DNA of 64,000 bases from Pseudomonas sp. GGS8 (GTDB lineage Bacteria > Pseudomonadota > Gammaproteobacteria > Pseudomonadales > Pseudomonadaceae): assembly GCF_024168645.1 (NCBI RefSeq), contig NZ_JALJWF010000001.1, positions 5,769,501-5,833,500 of the forward strand, written 5' to 3'. Below, in pieces: positions 29,107 to 38,061 of the stretch. Both the position numbers and the translations under genes were made by a program. The notes beneath the pieces are model-generated. The model did no database searches, was not told the DNA's origin, and worked only from the letters and a program-made list of their open reading frames with translations. The stretch's first letter is position 1, and the number at the start of each line of letters is the position of its first letter.

Positions 29107-30732
29107 ATGACCACAGCATCGATCCTTGGCAACCTGTTTCCCACCGCCGACAGCATCCCGGAAAAGTACCGCCTCAACGGCCAGACCGAACAGCGTGAAT
29201 ATCTGGTCGACGGCGAACTGAAGACCTGGTCCGGCCCCCTCGCCCAAGTCCGCAGCCCGGTGTACCTGAGCGGCGCGAATGGCGACGAACAAGTGATCCT
29301 CGGCAGCACGCCGCTGCTCGATGCCGACACCGCACTGACCGCGCTCGACGCGGCTGTCCGCGCCTATGACCGGGGCCAGGGTCTCTGGCCGACTATGCGC
29401 GTGGCCGAGCGTATCCAGCATGTCGAAACCTTCCTCGGTCGTATGCGTGAACAGCGCGAGGCCGTGGTCAAGTTGCTGATGTGGGAGATCGGCAAGAACC
29501 TCAAGGACTCGGAGAAAGAGTTCGACCGCACCTGCGACTACATCGTCGACACCATCAACGCCCTCAAGGAACTCGACCGCCGCTCCAGCCGCTTCGAACT
29601 GGAACAGGACACCCTCGGCCAGATCCGCCGCGTTCCGCTGGGCGTGGCGTTGTGCATGGGGCCTTATAACTACCCACTGAATGAAACCTTCACCACGCTG
29701 ATTCCGGCGCTGATCATGGGCAACACCGTGGTGTTCAAGCCGGCCAAGCTTGGGGTGCTGTTGATTCGCCCGCTGCTGGAAGCCTTTCGCGACAGTTTCC
29801 CGGCCGGGGTGATCAACGTCATTTACGGCAGTGGTCGCGAGACCGTCAGCGCCCTGATGGCCAGCGGCAAGATCGATATCTTTGCGTTTATCGGCACCAA
29901 CAAGGCCGCCAGCGACCTGAAAAAGCTCCACCCAAGGCCTCACCGCTTGCGCGCGGCACTGGGCCTGGATGCGAAGAACCCCGGCATCGTTCTGCCGGAG
30001 GTCGATCTGGACAACGCGGTCAGCGAAGCCGTTACCGGCTCCCTGTCGTTCAACGGTCAGCGCTGCACCGCGCTGAAAATCCTTTTCGTCCACGAAGACG
30101 TGGTCGAGGCATTCATCGAGAAATTCAACGCCAAACTCGCGAGCCTCAAACCCGGCATGCCGTGGGACAGTGGCGTGGCCCTGACGCCATTGCCGGAATC
30201 AGGCAAGGTCGATTACCTGCACACCCTGATGGCAGATGCCGCCAGCAAAGGCGCCGCCGTGGTCAACCCCAATGGTGGTGAGTCCCGGGCATCGTTCTTC
30301 TACCCGGCCGTGTTGTTCCCGGTGACCCCGCAAATGCGCGTCTACCAGGAAGAACAGTTCGGTCCGGTGGTGCCGATCGTGCCTTACCGTCATCTGGACA
30401 CGGTGATCGATTACGTCCTGGAATCGGACTTCGGCCAGCAATTGAGCATCTTCGGTACCAACCCGGTGGCAGTCGGCAGGCTGGTGGATACCTTCGCCAA
30501 CCAGGTCGGCCGGATCAACCTCAACGCCCAGTGCCAGCGCGGCCCGGACACTTATCCGTTCAACGGTCGCAAGAACTCCGCCGAGGGCACGCTGTCGGTG
30601 CACGATGCGCTGCGGGTGTTTTCGATCCGGACCCTGGTGGCGACCAAGTTCCAGGAAAGCAGCAAGGAGCTTCTCAGCGAGATCATCAGCGGCCGGAACT
30701 CGAGCTTCCTGACCACCGACTATATTTTCTGA
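29107..30732 (+). CDS. NADP-dependent glyceraldehyde-3-P dehydrogenase-like ALDH
   Basis: 541 residues, ALDH superfamily. The catalytic cysteine C320 is in GQRCTALK and the Asn/Lys cofactor segments (MGPYNYPLNE, VFKPAK) are intact. The motif that usually carries the general-base glutamate (LELGGKNP) reads LGLDAKNP (285-292), so that glutamate is absent. In Pseudomonas this subgroup is annotated as NADP-type GAPDH. ATG 29107 is close to a weak GGGG site. Gene order DyP < > ALDH > FUSC looks ordinary for the genus. Confidence 0.88.
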   Translation: MTTASILGNLFPTADSIPEKYRLNGQTEQREYLVDGELKTWSGPLAQVRSPVYLSGANGDEQVILGSTPLLDADTALTALDAAVRAYDRGQGLWPTMRVAERIQHVETFLGRMREQREAVVKLLMWEIGKNLKDSEKEFDRTCDYIVDTINALKELDRRSSRFELEQDTLGQIRRVPLGVALCMGPYNYPLNETFTTLIPALIMGNTVVFKPAKLGVLLIRPLLEAFRDSFPAGVINVIYGSGRETVSALMASGKIDIFAFIGTNKAASDLKKLHPRPHRLRAALGLDAKNPGIVLPEVDLDNAVSEAVTGSLSFNGQRCTALKILFVHEDVVEAFIEKFNAKLASLKPGMPWDSGVALTPLPESGKVDYLHTLMADAASKGAAVVNPNGGESRASFFYPAVLFPVTPQMRVYQEEQFGPVVPIVPYRHLDTVIDYVLESDFGQQLSIFGTNPVAVGRLVDTFANQVGRINLNAQCQRGPDTYPFNGRKNSAEGTLSVHDALRVFSIRTLVATKFQESSKELLSEIISGRNSSFLTTDYIF

Positions 30733-30743
30733 GGACACCAAAC

Positions 30744-31820
30744 CTGAGCATCATCAAAGGCCTTCGACTGCCACCGCTGTTGCGCCGAATACTGCGTCCA
30801 TTGCTGGACCCGTACCGGCGCTACCGCCACGCCAAACTGATCCATGCGGTGCGGGTTTCGCTGGGATTGCTGGCGACGATCCTGCTGACCACCGGCATCC
30901 ATCTGCCCCACGGCGAATGGGCGTCGGTGACCATGCTGGTGGTGATCGGCGGCTTGCAGCACCACGGCAATATCGGCAAAAAAGCCGCCGAGCGAGCCAT
31001 CGGCACCTTGATCGGGGCCGGTGTCGGCTTGTTGCTGGTGGCGCAACAGGCCTGGCTCGGGATGCCGTGGCTGACCTATTTCGCAATGTCGGTGGTGTGC
31101 GGATTTTTCTCGTACCACGCCATCGGCAAGGGTGGTTATACCGCGCTGCTGTCGGCGATCACCGTATTTATCGTTGCGGGGCACGGTGACAACCCGGTCA
31201 CCGATGGCCTGTGGCGCGGGGTGGATATTCTGATCGGCATCGCCCTGGCACTGGCCTTCTCCTTCGCCCTGCCGCTATACGCGGTGTACTCCTGGCGCTA
31301 CAACCTGGCCGATGCGTTGCGTGACTGCGCGGCAATCTACGGCCGTATCATCAACGGCGAATCCGTCACCGCTGACGAGCACCTGAAGCTCATGAATCGC
31401 TTGAACGCAGTCATGGTGCAACTGCGCTCACTGATGCCCTCGGTGTCCAAGGAAGTGCGGGTTTCCATGACCGAACTCGATGCGATTCAGCGCAATCTGC
31501 GGATGTGCGTCAGCATCCTGGAAATCCTCGGCAATAGCCGGCCGAATGCCGATGACTCTGAGGCAATGGCCCATCTGCAATCGACATTGAAAACCGAGCA
31601 CCGACAGATCCGGGTGCAACTGATCGGTATGGCTCGGGCATTGAAATCGGGCGTTTCACAACGGCTCGACCGGCCAGCCGAACCGCCATTGGACTCCACG
31701 CTCGATGCGCCGGTCTACAGTCCGCTGGATGGCTACCGATTGTTGACCCGACAATTGACCGCGAACATCGGCGAGATGCGCCAGCGCCTGGCGAGGACCG
31801 CACCGCGCTGGAACATCTGA
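30744..31820 (+). CDS. FUSC-family inner-membrane protein
   Basis: About 358 residues. An N-terminal FUSC-type membrane domain (helices near 35-55, 60-75, 85-105, 115-130 and 155-175; TMLVVIGGLQHHGNIGKKAAERAIGTLIG broken into TMLVVIGG and KKAAERAIGT) is followed by a soluble helical tail. FUSC proteins act in efflux of aromatic acids or stress. No ATG/GTG/TTG start fits: the best candidate is CTG 30744, eight bases after GAGGA. Because the frame stays open upstream, overlap with the ALDH gene is the alternative. It is likely co-transcribed with the ALDH gene. Confidence 0.82.
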   Translation: MSIIKGLRLPPLLRRILRPLLDPYRRYRHAKLIHAVRVSLGLLATILLTTGIHLPHGEWASVTMLVVIGGLQHHGNIGKKAAERAIGTLIGAGVGLLLVAQQAWLGMPWLTYFAMSVVCGFFSYHAIGKGGYTALLSAITVFIVAGHGDNPVTDGLWRGVDILIGIALALAFSFALPLYAVYSWRYNLADALRDCAAIYGRIINGESVTADEHLKLMNRLNAVMVQLRSLMPSVSKEVRVSMTELDAIQRNLRMCVSILEILGNSRPNADDSEAMAHLQSTLKTEHRQIRVQLIGMARALKSGVSQRLDRPAEPPLDSTLDAPVYSPLDGYRLLTRQLTANIGEMRQRLARTAPRWNI

Positions 31821-31829
31821 GAGGTCCGT

Positions 31830-32723
31830 TTATTGCGTAGCCACCCGCCGCAGCTTCAGTCCCCAACCCTGTTGCATACCGGCGGCAGCCAACAGAATCG
31901 CGACAACACCGATCCATTGCAGCGGCTCCAGACGATGGCCGAAGGCGAACCAGTCGACGAAAATCGCCGCAATCGGGTAGATGAATGAAAGCGCGCCGGT
32001 CAGGGCCGTCGGCAGCTTTTGAATCGCGCCGTAGAGCAGCACATACATCAAACCGGTATGCACGATGCCCAGGGTCACCAGGCTGGCCCAGGCACTGGGC
32101 GCTTGCGGCAGCGCCGAAAAATGCGCAAAAGGTGCGAGCAATAGCACGCCGGTGCACACCTGGACCAACGCGATCAGATGCGGTGGCGTGCCGGTCAGAC
32201 GCTTGATGATCAACGCGGCAATCGCGTACAGGAAGGCAGCACCCAGCGCCAGAGCAATCCCCATCAGGTAATCGTTGCCACCCTCGCCTTGCTCGCCATG
32301 CGCACTGACAATCGCCAACATCCCGAGAAACGAAATGCCCAGACAGAACAGCTTTTGCAGGGTGATCTTCTCCCCCAGAAACAGTGCAGCCAGCCCCACC
32401 AGCATGAACGGCTGGACGTTATAAATCGCTGTGCCGATGGCAATCGAGGCGCGAGAGTAGGACGCGAATAACAACACCCAGTTACCGACAATCGCCACAC
32501 CGCTCAGTACGGCCAGCAAGAACGTGGTGGACGTCAAAATGCCAGGGCGCAGAAAGCCGAACGCCGCGCAGATCAGCAACAAGGTGGCGGCACCGAACAC
32601 GCAGCGCCAGAACACCACGTCCAGCACCGGTTGCCCGGACACCAGCACGAACCAGCCAATGGTCCCGGAAATCAGCATGGCGGCGGTCATCTCGAATGAG
32701 CCGCGACGTAGTGTTTTGTCCAT
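31830..32723 (-). CDS. EamA/DMT-family metabolite exporter
   Basis: 297 residues with ten TM helices in two EamA repeats (first near residues 8-135, second near 150-285). Family features are the opening GTIGWFVLVSGQPVLDVVFWR and the repeat GALSFIYPIAAIFVDWFAFG. Candidate substrates are amino acids or other metabolites. ATG 32723 is placed six bases after GGAGG; the preceding ATG 32726 is only three bases away. It diverges from an Lrp/AsnC gene with 135 bases between, a common regulator-exporter arrangement. Confidence 0.88.
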   Translation of the reverse strand: MDKTLRRGSFEMTAAMLISGTIGWFVLVSGQPVLDVVFWRCVFGAATLLLICAAFGFLRPGILTSTTFLLAVLSGVAIVGNWVLLFASYSRASIAIGTAIYNVQPFMLVGLAALFLGEKITLQKLFCLGISFLGMLAIVSAHGEQGEGGNDYLMGIALALGAAFLYAIAALIIKRLTGTPPHLIALVQVCTGVLLLAPFAHFSALPQAPSAWASLVTLGIVHTGLMYVLLYGAIQKLPTALTGALSFIYPIAAIFVDWFAFGHRLEPLQWIGVVAILLAAAGMQQGWGLKLRRVATQ

Positions 32724-32858
32724 CATCAACCTCCTGTGTTTGAGGCCAAAGTATGCCAATCCACCGGGGGGCTTCTCCAGCGCAAAAAGCAGGCTAAACT
32801 CGGCATCTGCCTTTTTTATCAAGGCTTATCCAGCCGATTGCCTAACAGGGGGTTCGCT

Positions 32859-33296
32859 ATGACCGATGACATCGACCAAGTGTTGATCAGCGCATTGATG
32901 GAAGACTCCCGCCGCTCGCTCAAGGCCCTGGCACAGATCAGCGGCCTGTCCTCGCCCAGCGTTGCCGAGCGCCTGCGCCGCCTCGAAGAACGCGGCGTAC
33001 TCAAGGGCTACACCGTCGAAGTCGACCCCAAATGCTTCGGCTATCAACTCCAGGCCATCGTCCGCATCCGCCCGTTGCCAGGCCAGTTGCAGGAGGTGGA
33101 GCGGCAGATTCAGGCGATCCCCGAATTTACCGAGTGCGACAAAGTCACCGGCGACGACTGCTTCATCGCCCGCCTGCATGTGCGCTCAATGGAACAACTG
33201 GACACCCTTCTTGACCGCCTCAATGCCCACGCCGAAACCAGCACCGCCATCGTCAAGAAGACCCCGGTCAAGCGCCGGCTACCACCGATGACGTGA
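32859..33296 (+). CDS. Lrp/AsnC-family transcriptional regulator
   Basis: 145 residues: N-terminal helix-turn-helix (DDIDQVLISALMEDSRRSL, SPSVAERLRRLEERGVLKGY) and C-terminal RAM ligand-binding domain (VRIRPLPGQLQEVERQI, EFTECDKVTGDDCFIARL). It should form octamers that respond to an amino acid. It is divergent from the EamA exporter, which is its likely target. ATG 32859 is chosen because the upstream ORF extension lacks family similarity. Confidence 0.92.
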   Translation: MTDDIDQVLISALMEDSRRSLKALAQISGLSSPSVAERLRRLEERGVLKGYTVEVDPKCFGYQLQAIVRIRPLPGQLQEVERQIQAIPEFTECDKVTGDDCFIARLHVRSMEQLDTLLDRLNAHAETSTAIVKKTPVKRRLPPMT

Positions 33297-33353
33297 GTGC
33301 CGTTTTGTTCGCAAAGGCGTAGATTGGTGTTTTTCCGGCGAAGGATTGGCGGT

Positions 33354-33686
33354 ATGAAAACTGAGGCCATGTTACTGGCGGCGGCGGTGATGCTTGCAGG
33401 TTGCGGTACGTTCCAAACAGTGGTGCGTAGTGACGAAGCAGCGGCAAAGAGCCTCAAGGAACAAAAAACCTACTGCGGTGCGGTTCCACGGATCTATAGC
33501 GGCGTGACTTATGACTTTTGCCGCCTGCATGCGACTCCAGGCCCTGGCATCGATGAGTACAAGTACAACAATGGCACGCCCTTTGTGCTGATCGACGTAG
33601 TCATTTCCGGCGCTCTCGACACCATGCTCCTGCCCTACACCATTTATCGGCAGCAGGCCGATGGCAGCATTGTCATTACCGAATAA
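33354..33686 (+). CDS. YceK/YidQ-family lipoprotein
   Basis: 110 residues. A lipoprotein signal with lipobox LAGC places the acylated Cys at about residue 17. The mature part matches the DUF1375 pattern: YCGAVPRIYSGVTYDFCRLHA, GTPFVLIDVVISGALDTMLLPYT broken into LIDVVISGALDT. It should sit in the outer membrane. Two further cysteines (YCGA, FCRL) may form a disulphide. A terminator follows. Confidence 0.83.
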   Translation: MKTEAMLLAAAVMLAGCGTFQTVVRSDEAAAKSLKEQKTYCGAVPRIYSGVTYDFCRLHATPGPGIDEYKYNNGTPFVLIDVVISGALDTMLLPYTIYRQQADGSIVITE

Positions 33687-33710
33687 CCTTGGGCGCCCTG
33701 ATTCCCAGAC

Positions 33711-33738
33711 AAAAAAAACCCGCCGAAGCGGGTTTTTT
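33711..33738. terminator. Bidirectional terminator
   Basis: Arms AACCCGC and GCGGGTT around a CGAA loop, with eight A's before and six T's after. It lies between the convergent lipoprotein and Bax-inhibitor genes and can serve both. Confidence 0.9.
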
Positions 33739-33753
33739 ACTCAAGGCTGGCGA

Positions 33754-34425
33754 TCAATCATCGCGGCCCATGATGCCGAACAGTTGCAGCAAGCTGATGA
33801 ACAGGTTGTAGATCGATACATACAGGCTGATGGTCGCCATGATGTAGTTGCGCTCGCCGCCGTGAATGATGGCGCTGGTCTGGAACAAAATGCAGACCGA
33901 GGAGAACAGCACGAAACCTGCGCTGATCGCCAGTTGCAGACCGCTGATCTTGAAGAAGAAGCTCGCCAGCGTCGCACCCAGCAGCACGAAGAAACCGGCT
34001 GTGATGAAACCGCCCAGGAAGCTCATGTCCTTACGGGTGATCAGCACATAAGCCGACAGGCCGCCGAACACCAGCGCGGTCATCGCGAAGGCCGAACTGA
34101 CCACTTCCGCGCCGCCCTGCATGCCCAGGTAGCGGTTGAGGATCGGGCCGAGCAGGAACCCCATGAAACCGGTCAGCGCGAACGCAGAAACCAGGCCCCA
34201 TGCCGAGTCACGGAGTTTGTTGGTGAGGAAGAAAAGGCCGTAGAAACCGATCAGCACCACGAAGACATTCGGGTAGCCGACACGCATCTGCTGTGCGACA
34301 AACGCCATCACGCCGCTGAATGCGAGGGTGAGGGCGAGTAGGCCGTAAGTGTTGCGCAGGACGCGGCTAACCTCTAGCTGCTCAGCCTGCACGCTGTTAT
34401 TAACTGCGTAATCCTGTTCGCGCAT
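33754..34425 (-). CDS. Bax inhibitor-1/YccA family membrane protein
   Basis: 223 residues with seven TM helices. The family start LRNTYGLLALTLAFSGVMAF and the motif AWGLVSAFALTGFMGFLLGP are present, and the two acidic residues near the C-terminus (about D214, D222-D223 region) are in place for the pH-sensing diaspartyl pair, though exact pairing needs alignment. YccA in E. coli is a substrate and modulator of FtsH; BI-1 homologues leak Ca2+. AGGAG precedes the ATG by about seven bases. Confidence 0.9.
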   Translation of the reverse strand: MREQDYAVNNSVQAEQLEVSRVLRNTYGLLALTLAFSGVMAFVAQQMRVGYPNVFVVLIGFYGLFFLTNKLRDSAWGLVSAFALTGFMGFLLGPILNRYLGMQGGAEVVSSAFAMTALVFGGLSAYVLITRKDMSFLGGFITAGFFVLLGATLASFFFKISGLQLAISAGFVLFSSVCILFQTSAIIHGGERNYIMATISLYVSIYNLFISLLQLFGIMGRDD

Positions 34426-34548
34426 GGCGACACTCCTGTTGGTTTGAAACGTTCAGTCGCAAAGATCATAACAGACGCTCTGTAACAAGCCATGCAGAGA
34501 GTTTGACAGTGTGTTTCATTCAGGTATTATGGCGCCCGCAACGCAAAC

Positions 34549-34636
34549 GGAGGTGTGGCCGAGTGGTTTAAGGCAACGGTCTTGAAAACCGTCGACTGTA
34601 ACAGGTCCATGAGTTCGAATCCCATCGCCTCCGCCA
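34549..34636 (+). tRNA. tRNA-Ser (anticodon TGA)
   Basis: Acceptor arms GGAGGTG and CGCCTCC pair, with GCCA at the 3' end encoded. The anticodon loop CTTGAAA between stem ACGGT/ACCGT gives TGA, which reads UCA. A long variable arm (CGACTGTAACAGGTCC region) is present as in all tRNA-Ser, and TTCGAAT marks the T loop. Its 3' 56 bases are part of the att repeat that bounds the island. A terminator hairpin follows at 34,650. Confidence 0.95.
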
Positions 34637-34640
34637 TCTT
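34581..34640 (+). repeat. attL-type 60-bp repeat (tRNA-Ser 3' end)
   Basis: These 60 bases run from the anticodon loop to four bases past the tRNA end and recur without mismatch at 43,726-43,785. This is the signature of tRNA-targeted site-specific integration. Confidence 0.88.
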
Positions 34641-34649
34641 ATGTACGAT

Positions 34650-34680
34650 AAAGCCCTGATTATTCAGGGCTTTGTCGTTT
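34650..34680 (+). terminator. tRNA-Ser terminator
   Basis: AAAGCCCTGA and TCAGGGCTTT arms around TTAT, followed by TGTCGTTT. The same hairpin recurs after the second att copy at 43,794. Confidence 0.85.
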
Positions 34681-34843
34681 ATGGCATTCGGGAAATTGGC
34701 TCCTCTCACTATCGATCGTTTCCGCATCTTTTCGGCCATTTCCGCAACCCTGCCCTTCTGACACCGTTACGTTCACGCTAATCAAATCACATAAGCAGAG
34801 CGCGTTGGTTGCATTGACTGCGGGCATTAGGCAGCTTCCGGCC

Positions 34844-36501
34844 CAGAGTGTGTAAAAACGCCTTCGTGAACCCTTGCTATGATTTCTGAGGATTTCATCG
34901 CAGGGATCGCCCATGAAGCGCTTTATCCAAGGTGAACATCGAGGCCAAGGCACCTTACTTCCCGAGAGTCTCGACGACTACGTCAGCGATACCAACCCGG
35001 TGCGCGTAGTCGACGTCTTCGTCGATGAACTTGACCTGGTCAAACTGGGTTTTGACGGTGCCATTCCAGCCGACACTGGCCGACCTGCTTACCATCCCTC
35101 GGTCTTGTTGAAGATCTACATCTACGGTTATCTCAACCGCATCCAGTCGAGCCGACGCCTGGAGCGAGAAGCCCAACGCAACGTCGAACTGATGTGGTTG
35201 ACCGGGCGTTTGATGCCGGACTTCAAGACCATCGCCAACTTCCGAAAAGACAACAGCAAAGCCATCCGAGGCGTCTGCCGCCAGTTCGTCGTGTTGTGTC
35301 AGCAGTTGGGAGTGTTCGGAGAACATCTGGTCGCCATCGATGGCAGCAAATTTAAAGCCGTCAACAACCGCGACCGCAATTTCACCAGCGCCAAACTGAA
35401 GCGGCGAATGGAAGAAATTGAATCGAGCATCAACCGTTACCTGACGGCACTCGATGCTGCTGATCGGCAAGAACCAACAGCTATCCAGCCCAGCGCCGTA
35501 CGGCTGGAAGAGAAAATTGCCAAGCTCAAAATTCAAATGAAAGAGCTTCAGGCGATCGAAATTCAGCTCAATGAATCACCGGATAAACAGGTCTCACTGA
35601 CCGATCCAGACAGCCGATCCATGATGACGCGCGGCACAGGAATTGTTGGCTATAACGTGCAGACAGCGGTCGATACGCAGCACCATTTGATCGTTGCGCA
35701 TGAGGTGACCAACGTTGGTTCCGACCGCGATCAACTCAGCTCGATGGCTAAGCAAGCCCGCGAGGCGATGGCGTCAGATGCGTTGTCGGTAGTGGCTGAC
35801 CGAGGTTACTTCAAAAGCGAACAAATCCTCGCTTGTCACGATGCCGGTATCACCGCCTATGTGTCCAAACCGATGACCTCTGGAGCCAAGGCTGACGGGC
35901 GTTTCAATAACGATGCCTTCATCTATGACGCGGCAAAAAACGAATACATTTGCCCCGCTGGCGAGGCGCTAATATGGCACTACTCCTACGTTGAAAAAGG
36001 CCTGAATTTGCATCGTTACTGGAGTTCGAAATGCCAGGGCTGCGCGTTGAAGTCGCAATGCACCCCGAGCACGGAACGACGAGTTCGACGCTGGGAGCAT
36101 GAAGCTGTATTGGAGGAAATGCAGCTTCGGCTGAGCAAAGTACCAGAGATGATGCGCGTCCGAAAACGGACGGTTGAGCATCCCTTCGGGACGCTCAAAC
36201 AATGGATGGGGGCGACGCACTTCCTGACGCGAAAACTGGCCGGAGTGAGTGCGGAGATGAGCTTGAATGTTCTCGCCTACAACTTGAAACGGGTCATGAA
36301 AATCATTGGTGCCAACGGTTTGATGAAAGCGCTGACGGCCTGAAAAAGGCTGATTTTGGCCCATTCCAGAGGCTGTAAAAACAGCGTTGGCGTGTTCCAG
36401 GCTACGACTGATATGGCCCGTGACATGACCGTGCGATCGTTCAGTCAACGAATGTCACTGCTCCACGACGATGAAGTCCATGAGCGTTTTTACACACTCT
36501 G
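34844..36501 (+). mobile_element. IS1182-family insertion sequence (copy 1, intact)
   Basis: Termini CAGAGTGTGTAAAAACGC and its inverted copy GCGTTTTTACACACTCTG bound 1,658 bases holding one transposase gene. GGCC flanks both sides (34,840-34,843 and 36,502-36,505) as a 4-bp target duplication. Rejoining the flanks gives GCTTCC-GGCC-AGAAGC, a small palindrome. A truncated relative is at 40,846-41,262. Confidence 0.88.
34913..36343 (+). CDS. IS1182-family transposase
   Basis: 476 residues, full length. N-terminal DUF772 region (MKRFIQGEHRGQGTLLPESL, YHPSVLLKIYIYGYLNRIQSSRRLEREAQRN, here only named in part) and DDE catalytic domain (VAIDGSKFKAVNNRDRNF, ADRGYFKSEQ, VEHPFGTLKQWMG) are intact with no frameshift, so the element may be active. 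It uses the ATG at 34913 shortly inside the left end. Confidence 0.93.
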   Translation: MKRFIQGEHRGQGTLLPESLDDYVSDTNPVRVVDVFVDELDLVKLGFDGAIPADTGRPAYHPSVLLKIYIYGYLNRIQSSRRLEREAQRNVELMWLTGRLMPDFKTIANFRKDNSKAIRGVCRQFVVLCQQLGVFGEHLVAIDGSKFKAVNNRDRNFTSAKLKRRMEEIESSINRYLTALDAADRQEPTAIQPSAVRLEEKIAKLKIQMKELQAIEIQLNESPDKQVSLTDPDSRSMMTRGTGIVGYNVQTAVDTQHHLIVAHEVTNVGSDRDQLSSMAKQAREAMASDALSVVADRGYFKSEQILACHDAGITAYVSKPMTSGAKADGRFNNDAFIYDAAKNEYICPAGEALIWHYSYVEKGLNLHRYWSSKCQGCALKSQCTPSTERRVRRWEHEAVLEEMQLRLSKVPEMMRVRKRTVEHPFGTLKQWMGATHFLTRKLAGVSAEMSLNVLAYNLKRVMKIIGANGLMKALTA

Positions 36502-36603
36502 GGCCAGAAGCAGACGGTCAACCCGGTCCTCGATGGTTGGCGTGGATGGCTTTGCTCAATGCGGCTTGGAAGCATTAAGCAAAGCTGCTGCTGCTGGCTA
36601 GTT

Positions 36604-37458
36604 TTAGTGCTTAAGCGCCGCGCTAACGGATTGAGTAATCGGGGTCGTTGGACGTCCCAACAACTCACTCAGTTGGCGAGAGTCATCAAACAGATCGCCT
36701 TTAGCTGCTGCGGCATCAGAATCAGCCAGCAGCCCTGCGAACTCTGCCGGCAGGCCCAATCCAATGAGTACTGCCTTGTATTGCTCTTGTGGAAGACCGT
36801 TGTAAACAACGGTCTTACCGGATTGTTTGGCGACTTCCGTGGCCAGTTCGGATAACGAGTAACTCTCATCACCTGCCAATTCGTATACCTTGCCTGCCTG
36901 ACCTTCGCTGGTCAGTACAACGGCTGCCGCGTCAGCATAATCTTTTCGCGCTGCGGAGGAGATTCGACCCTCTTGCGCACTACCCAGAATGGCTCCGTGC
37001 TCGACCGCAGGCGACACGCTGGCAGTGTAGTTCTCGCTGTACCAACCATTACGCAGCAGTACGTAATTTAATCCAGACTCTACCAACGCCCGTTCGGTAT
37101 CCCGGTGCTCGACAGCCAGGCCCAGTGTCGACTTGTCTGCATGCAGCATGCTGGTGTACGCCAGAAGTTGAACGCCCGAAGATTTGGCCGCCTCAATGAC
37201 GGCACGATGTTGTGCCGTACGCTGGCCGACTTCGCTTGACGAAATCAGCAGCAGACGCTGAACACCGACCAAGGCGCTAACGAGGGTTTCAGGCTGGTTG
37301 TAATCTGCTTGGCGGACGTTAACGCCTTTCGCGCCAAGATCCTGCGCCTTGAGTGGATCGCGCACCAACGCGACGATTTCGTGTGGGTTGACGGTTTTAA
37401 GCAGCGAATCGATAACGAGACGGCCCAATTGGCCGGTAGCACCTGTGACGGCAATCAT
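36604..37458 (-). CDS. NmrA/QorB-type NAD(P)H:quinone oxidoreductase
   Basis: 284 residues. Rossmann fold with N-terminal GATGQLG (5-11) and the atypical-SDR/NmrA layout of QorB (YtfG): LVRDPLKAQDLGAKGV, HADKSTLGLAVEHRDTERAL and RNGWYSENY. QorB reduces quinones with NADPH. ATG 37458 is selected because the short upstream extension has no family match. It diverges from an HxlR gene with 87 bases between, exactly as qorB/ytfH-like pairs are arranged. Confidence 0.87.
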   Translation of the reverse strand: MIAVTGATGQLGRLVIDSLLKTVNPHEIVALVRDPLKAQDLGAKGVNVRQADYNQPETLVSALVGVQRLLLISSSEVGQRTAQHRAVIEAAKSSGVQLLAYTSMLHADKSTLGLAVEHRDTERALVESGLNYVLLRNGWYSENYTASVSPAVEHGAILGSAQEGRISSAARKDYADAAAVVLTSEGQAGKVYELAGDESYSLSELATEVAKQSGKTVVYNGLPQEQYKAVLIGLGLPAEFAGLLADSDAAAAKGDLFDDSRQLSELLGRPTTPITQSVSAALKH

Positions 37459-37518
37459 AATGAAGCACCTTGATTCCAAAGGGAGGAGTGATCATCCTAT
37501 GGCACAGGCTAACTAATA

Positions 37519-37543
37519 GTAAGTACGTACAAAAAGGTAAGTA
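37519..37543. promoter_or_regulatory. Candidate HxlR operator repeats
   Basis: Two GTAAGTA direct repeats 18 bases apart (37,519 and 37,537) flank the palindrome GTACGTAC within the qorB-hxlR intergenic region. The second overlaps the ribosome binding site of the HxlR gene, so autorepression is plausible. Not tested. Confidence 0.45.
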
Positions 37544-37545
37544 TC

Positions 37546-37953
37546 ATGAGCCGCCAAGATTATATCCCTCACCTTGTTTCCGAAAAAATACGTCGCGGCG
37601 AACTTATGCATGCTGATTGCCCTTCGCGAGAGGTCCTCAAGCATATGACCAGCCGCTGGGGCGTCCTGGTGCTAGTTGTTTTATTGGGGGGCACGCATCG
37701 TTTTAGTGAGCTGCGTCGGAAAATCGGTGGAGTGAGTGAGAAAATGCTTTCACAGACACTCCAGGGATTGGAGGGCGATGGGCTCGTCAACCGGCTCTCT
37801 CGACCGATAGTGCCACCCTATGTGGAATACACGTTGACTCCCCTGGGAGAGGCAGCAGCGGCCAAGGTAGAAGCAATGGTCGACTGGATTGAAAACAACC
37901 TGCCCGAGATTATGCAGTTCAGGAGTGAAAACGCGGACGCAGAAAAGAGCTGA
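37546..37953 (+). CDS. HxlR-family redox-type regulator (YtfH-like)
   Basis: 135 residues, winged helix typical of HxlR: CPSREVLKHMTSRWGVLVLVVL, HRFSELRRKIGGVSEKMLSQTL, then the basic wing. A cysteine at residue 25 is where HxlR proteins such as HypR and QorR sense electrophiles or quinones. It is divergent from the quinone reductase gene, which is its likely target. AAGG eight bases before the ATG. Confidence 0.9.
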   Translation: MSRQDYIPHLVSEKIRRGELMHADCPSREVLKHMTSRWGVLVLVVLLGGTHRFSELRRKIGGVSEKMLSQTLQGLEGDGLVNRLSRPIVPPYVEYTLTPLGEAAAAKVEAMVDWIENNLPEIMQFRSENADAEKS

Positions 37954-37978
37954 CCTCCGCGAAGGGCCGCTTTGGGTC

Positions 37979-37996
37979 CAGGCTGTGTGAAAACGC
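37979..37996. repeat. Orphan IS1182-type MITE end
   Basis: CAGGCTGTGTGAAAACGC is the same terminus as the 159-bp MITEs at 42,334 and 43,296, with GGTC in front, but no matching inverted end follows. It is a truncated copy. Confidence 0.6.
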
Positions 37997-38061
37997 AGAC
38001 GTCACGTCAGAGTTTTGCTGCTTATGAAAAACCAGCGGCGGAAATGTGAAATCGGCTTTGA

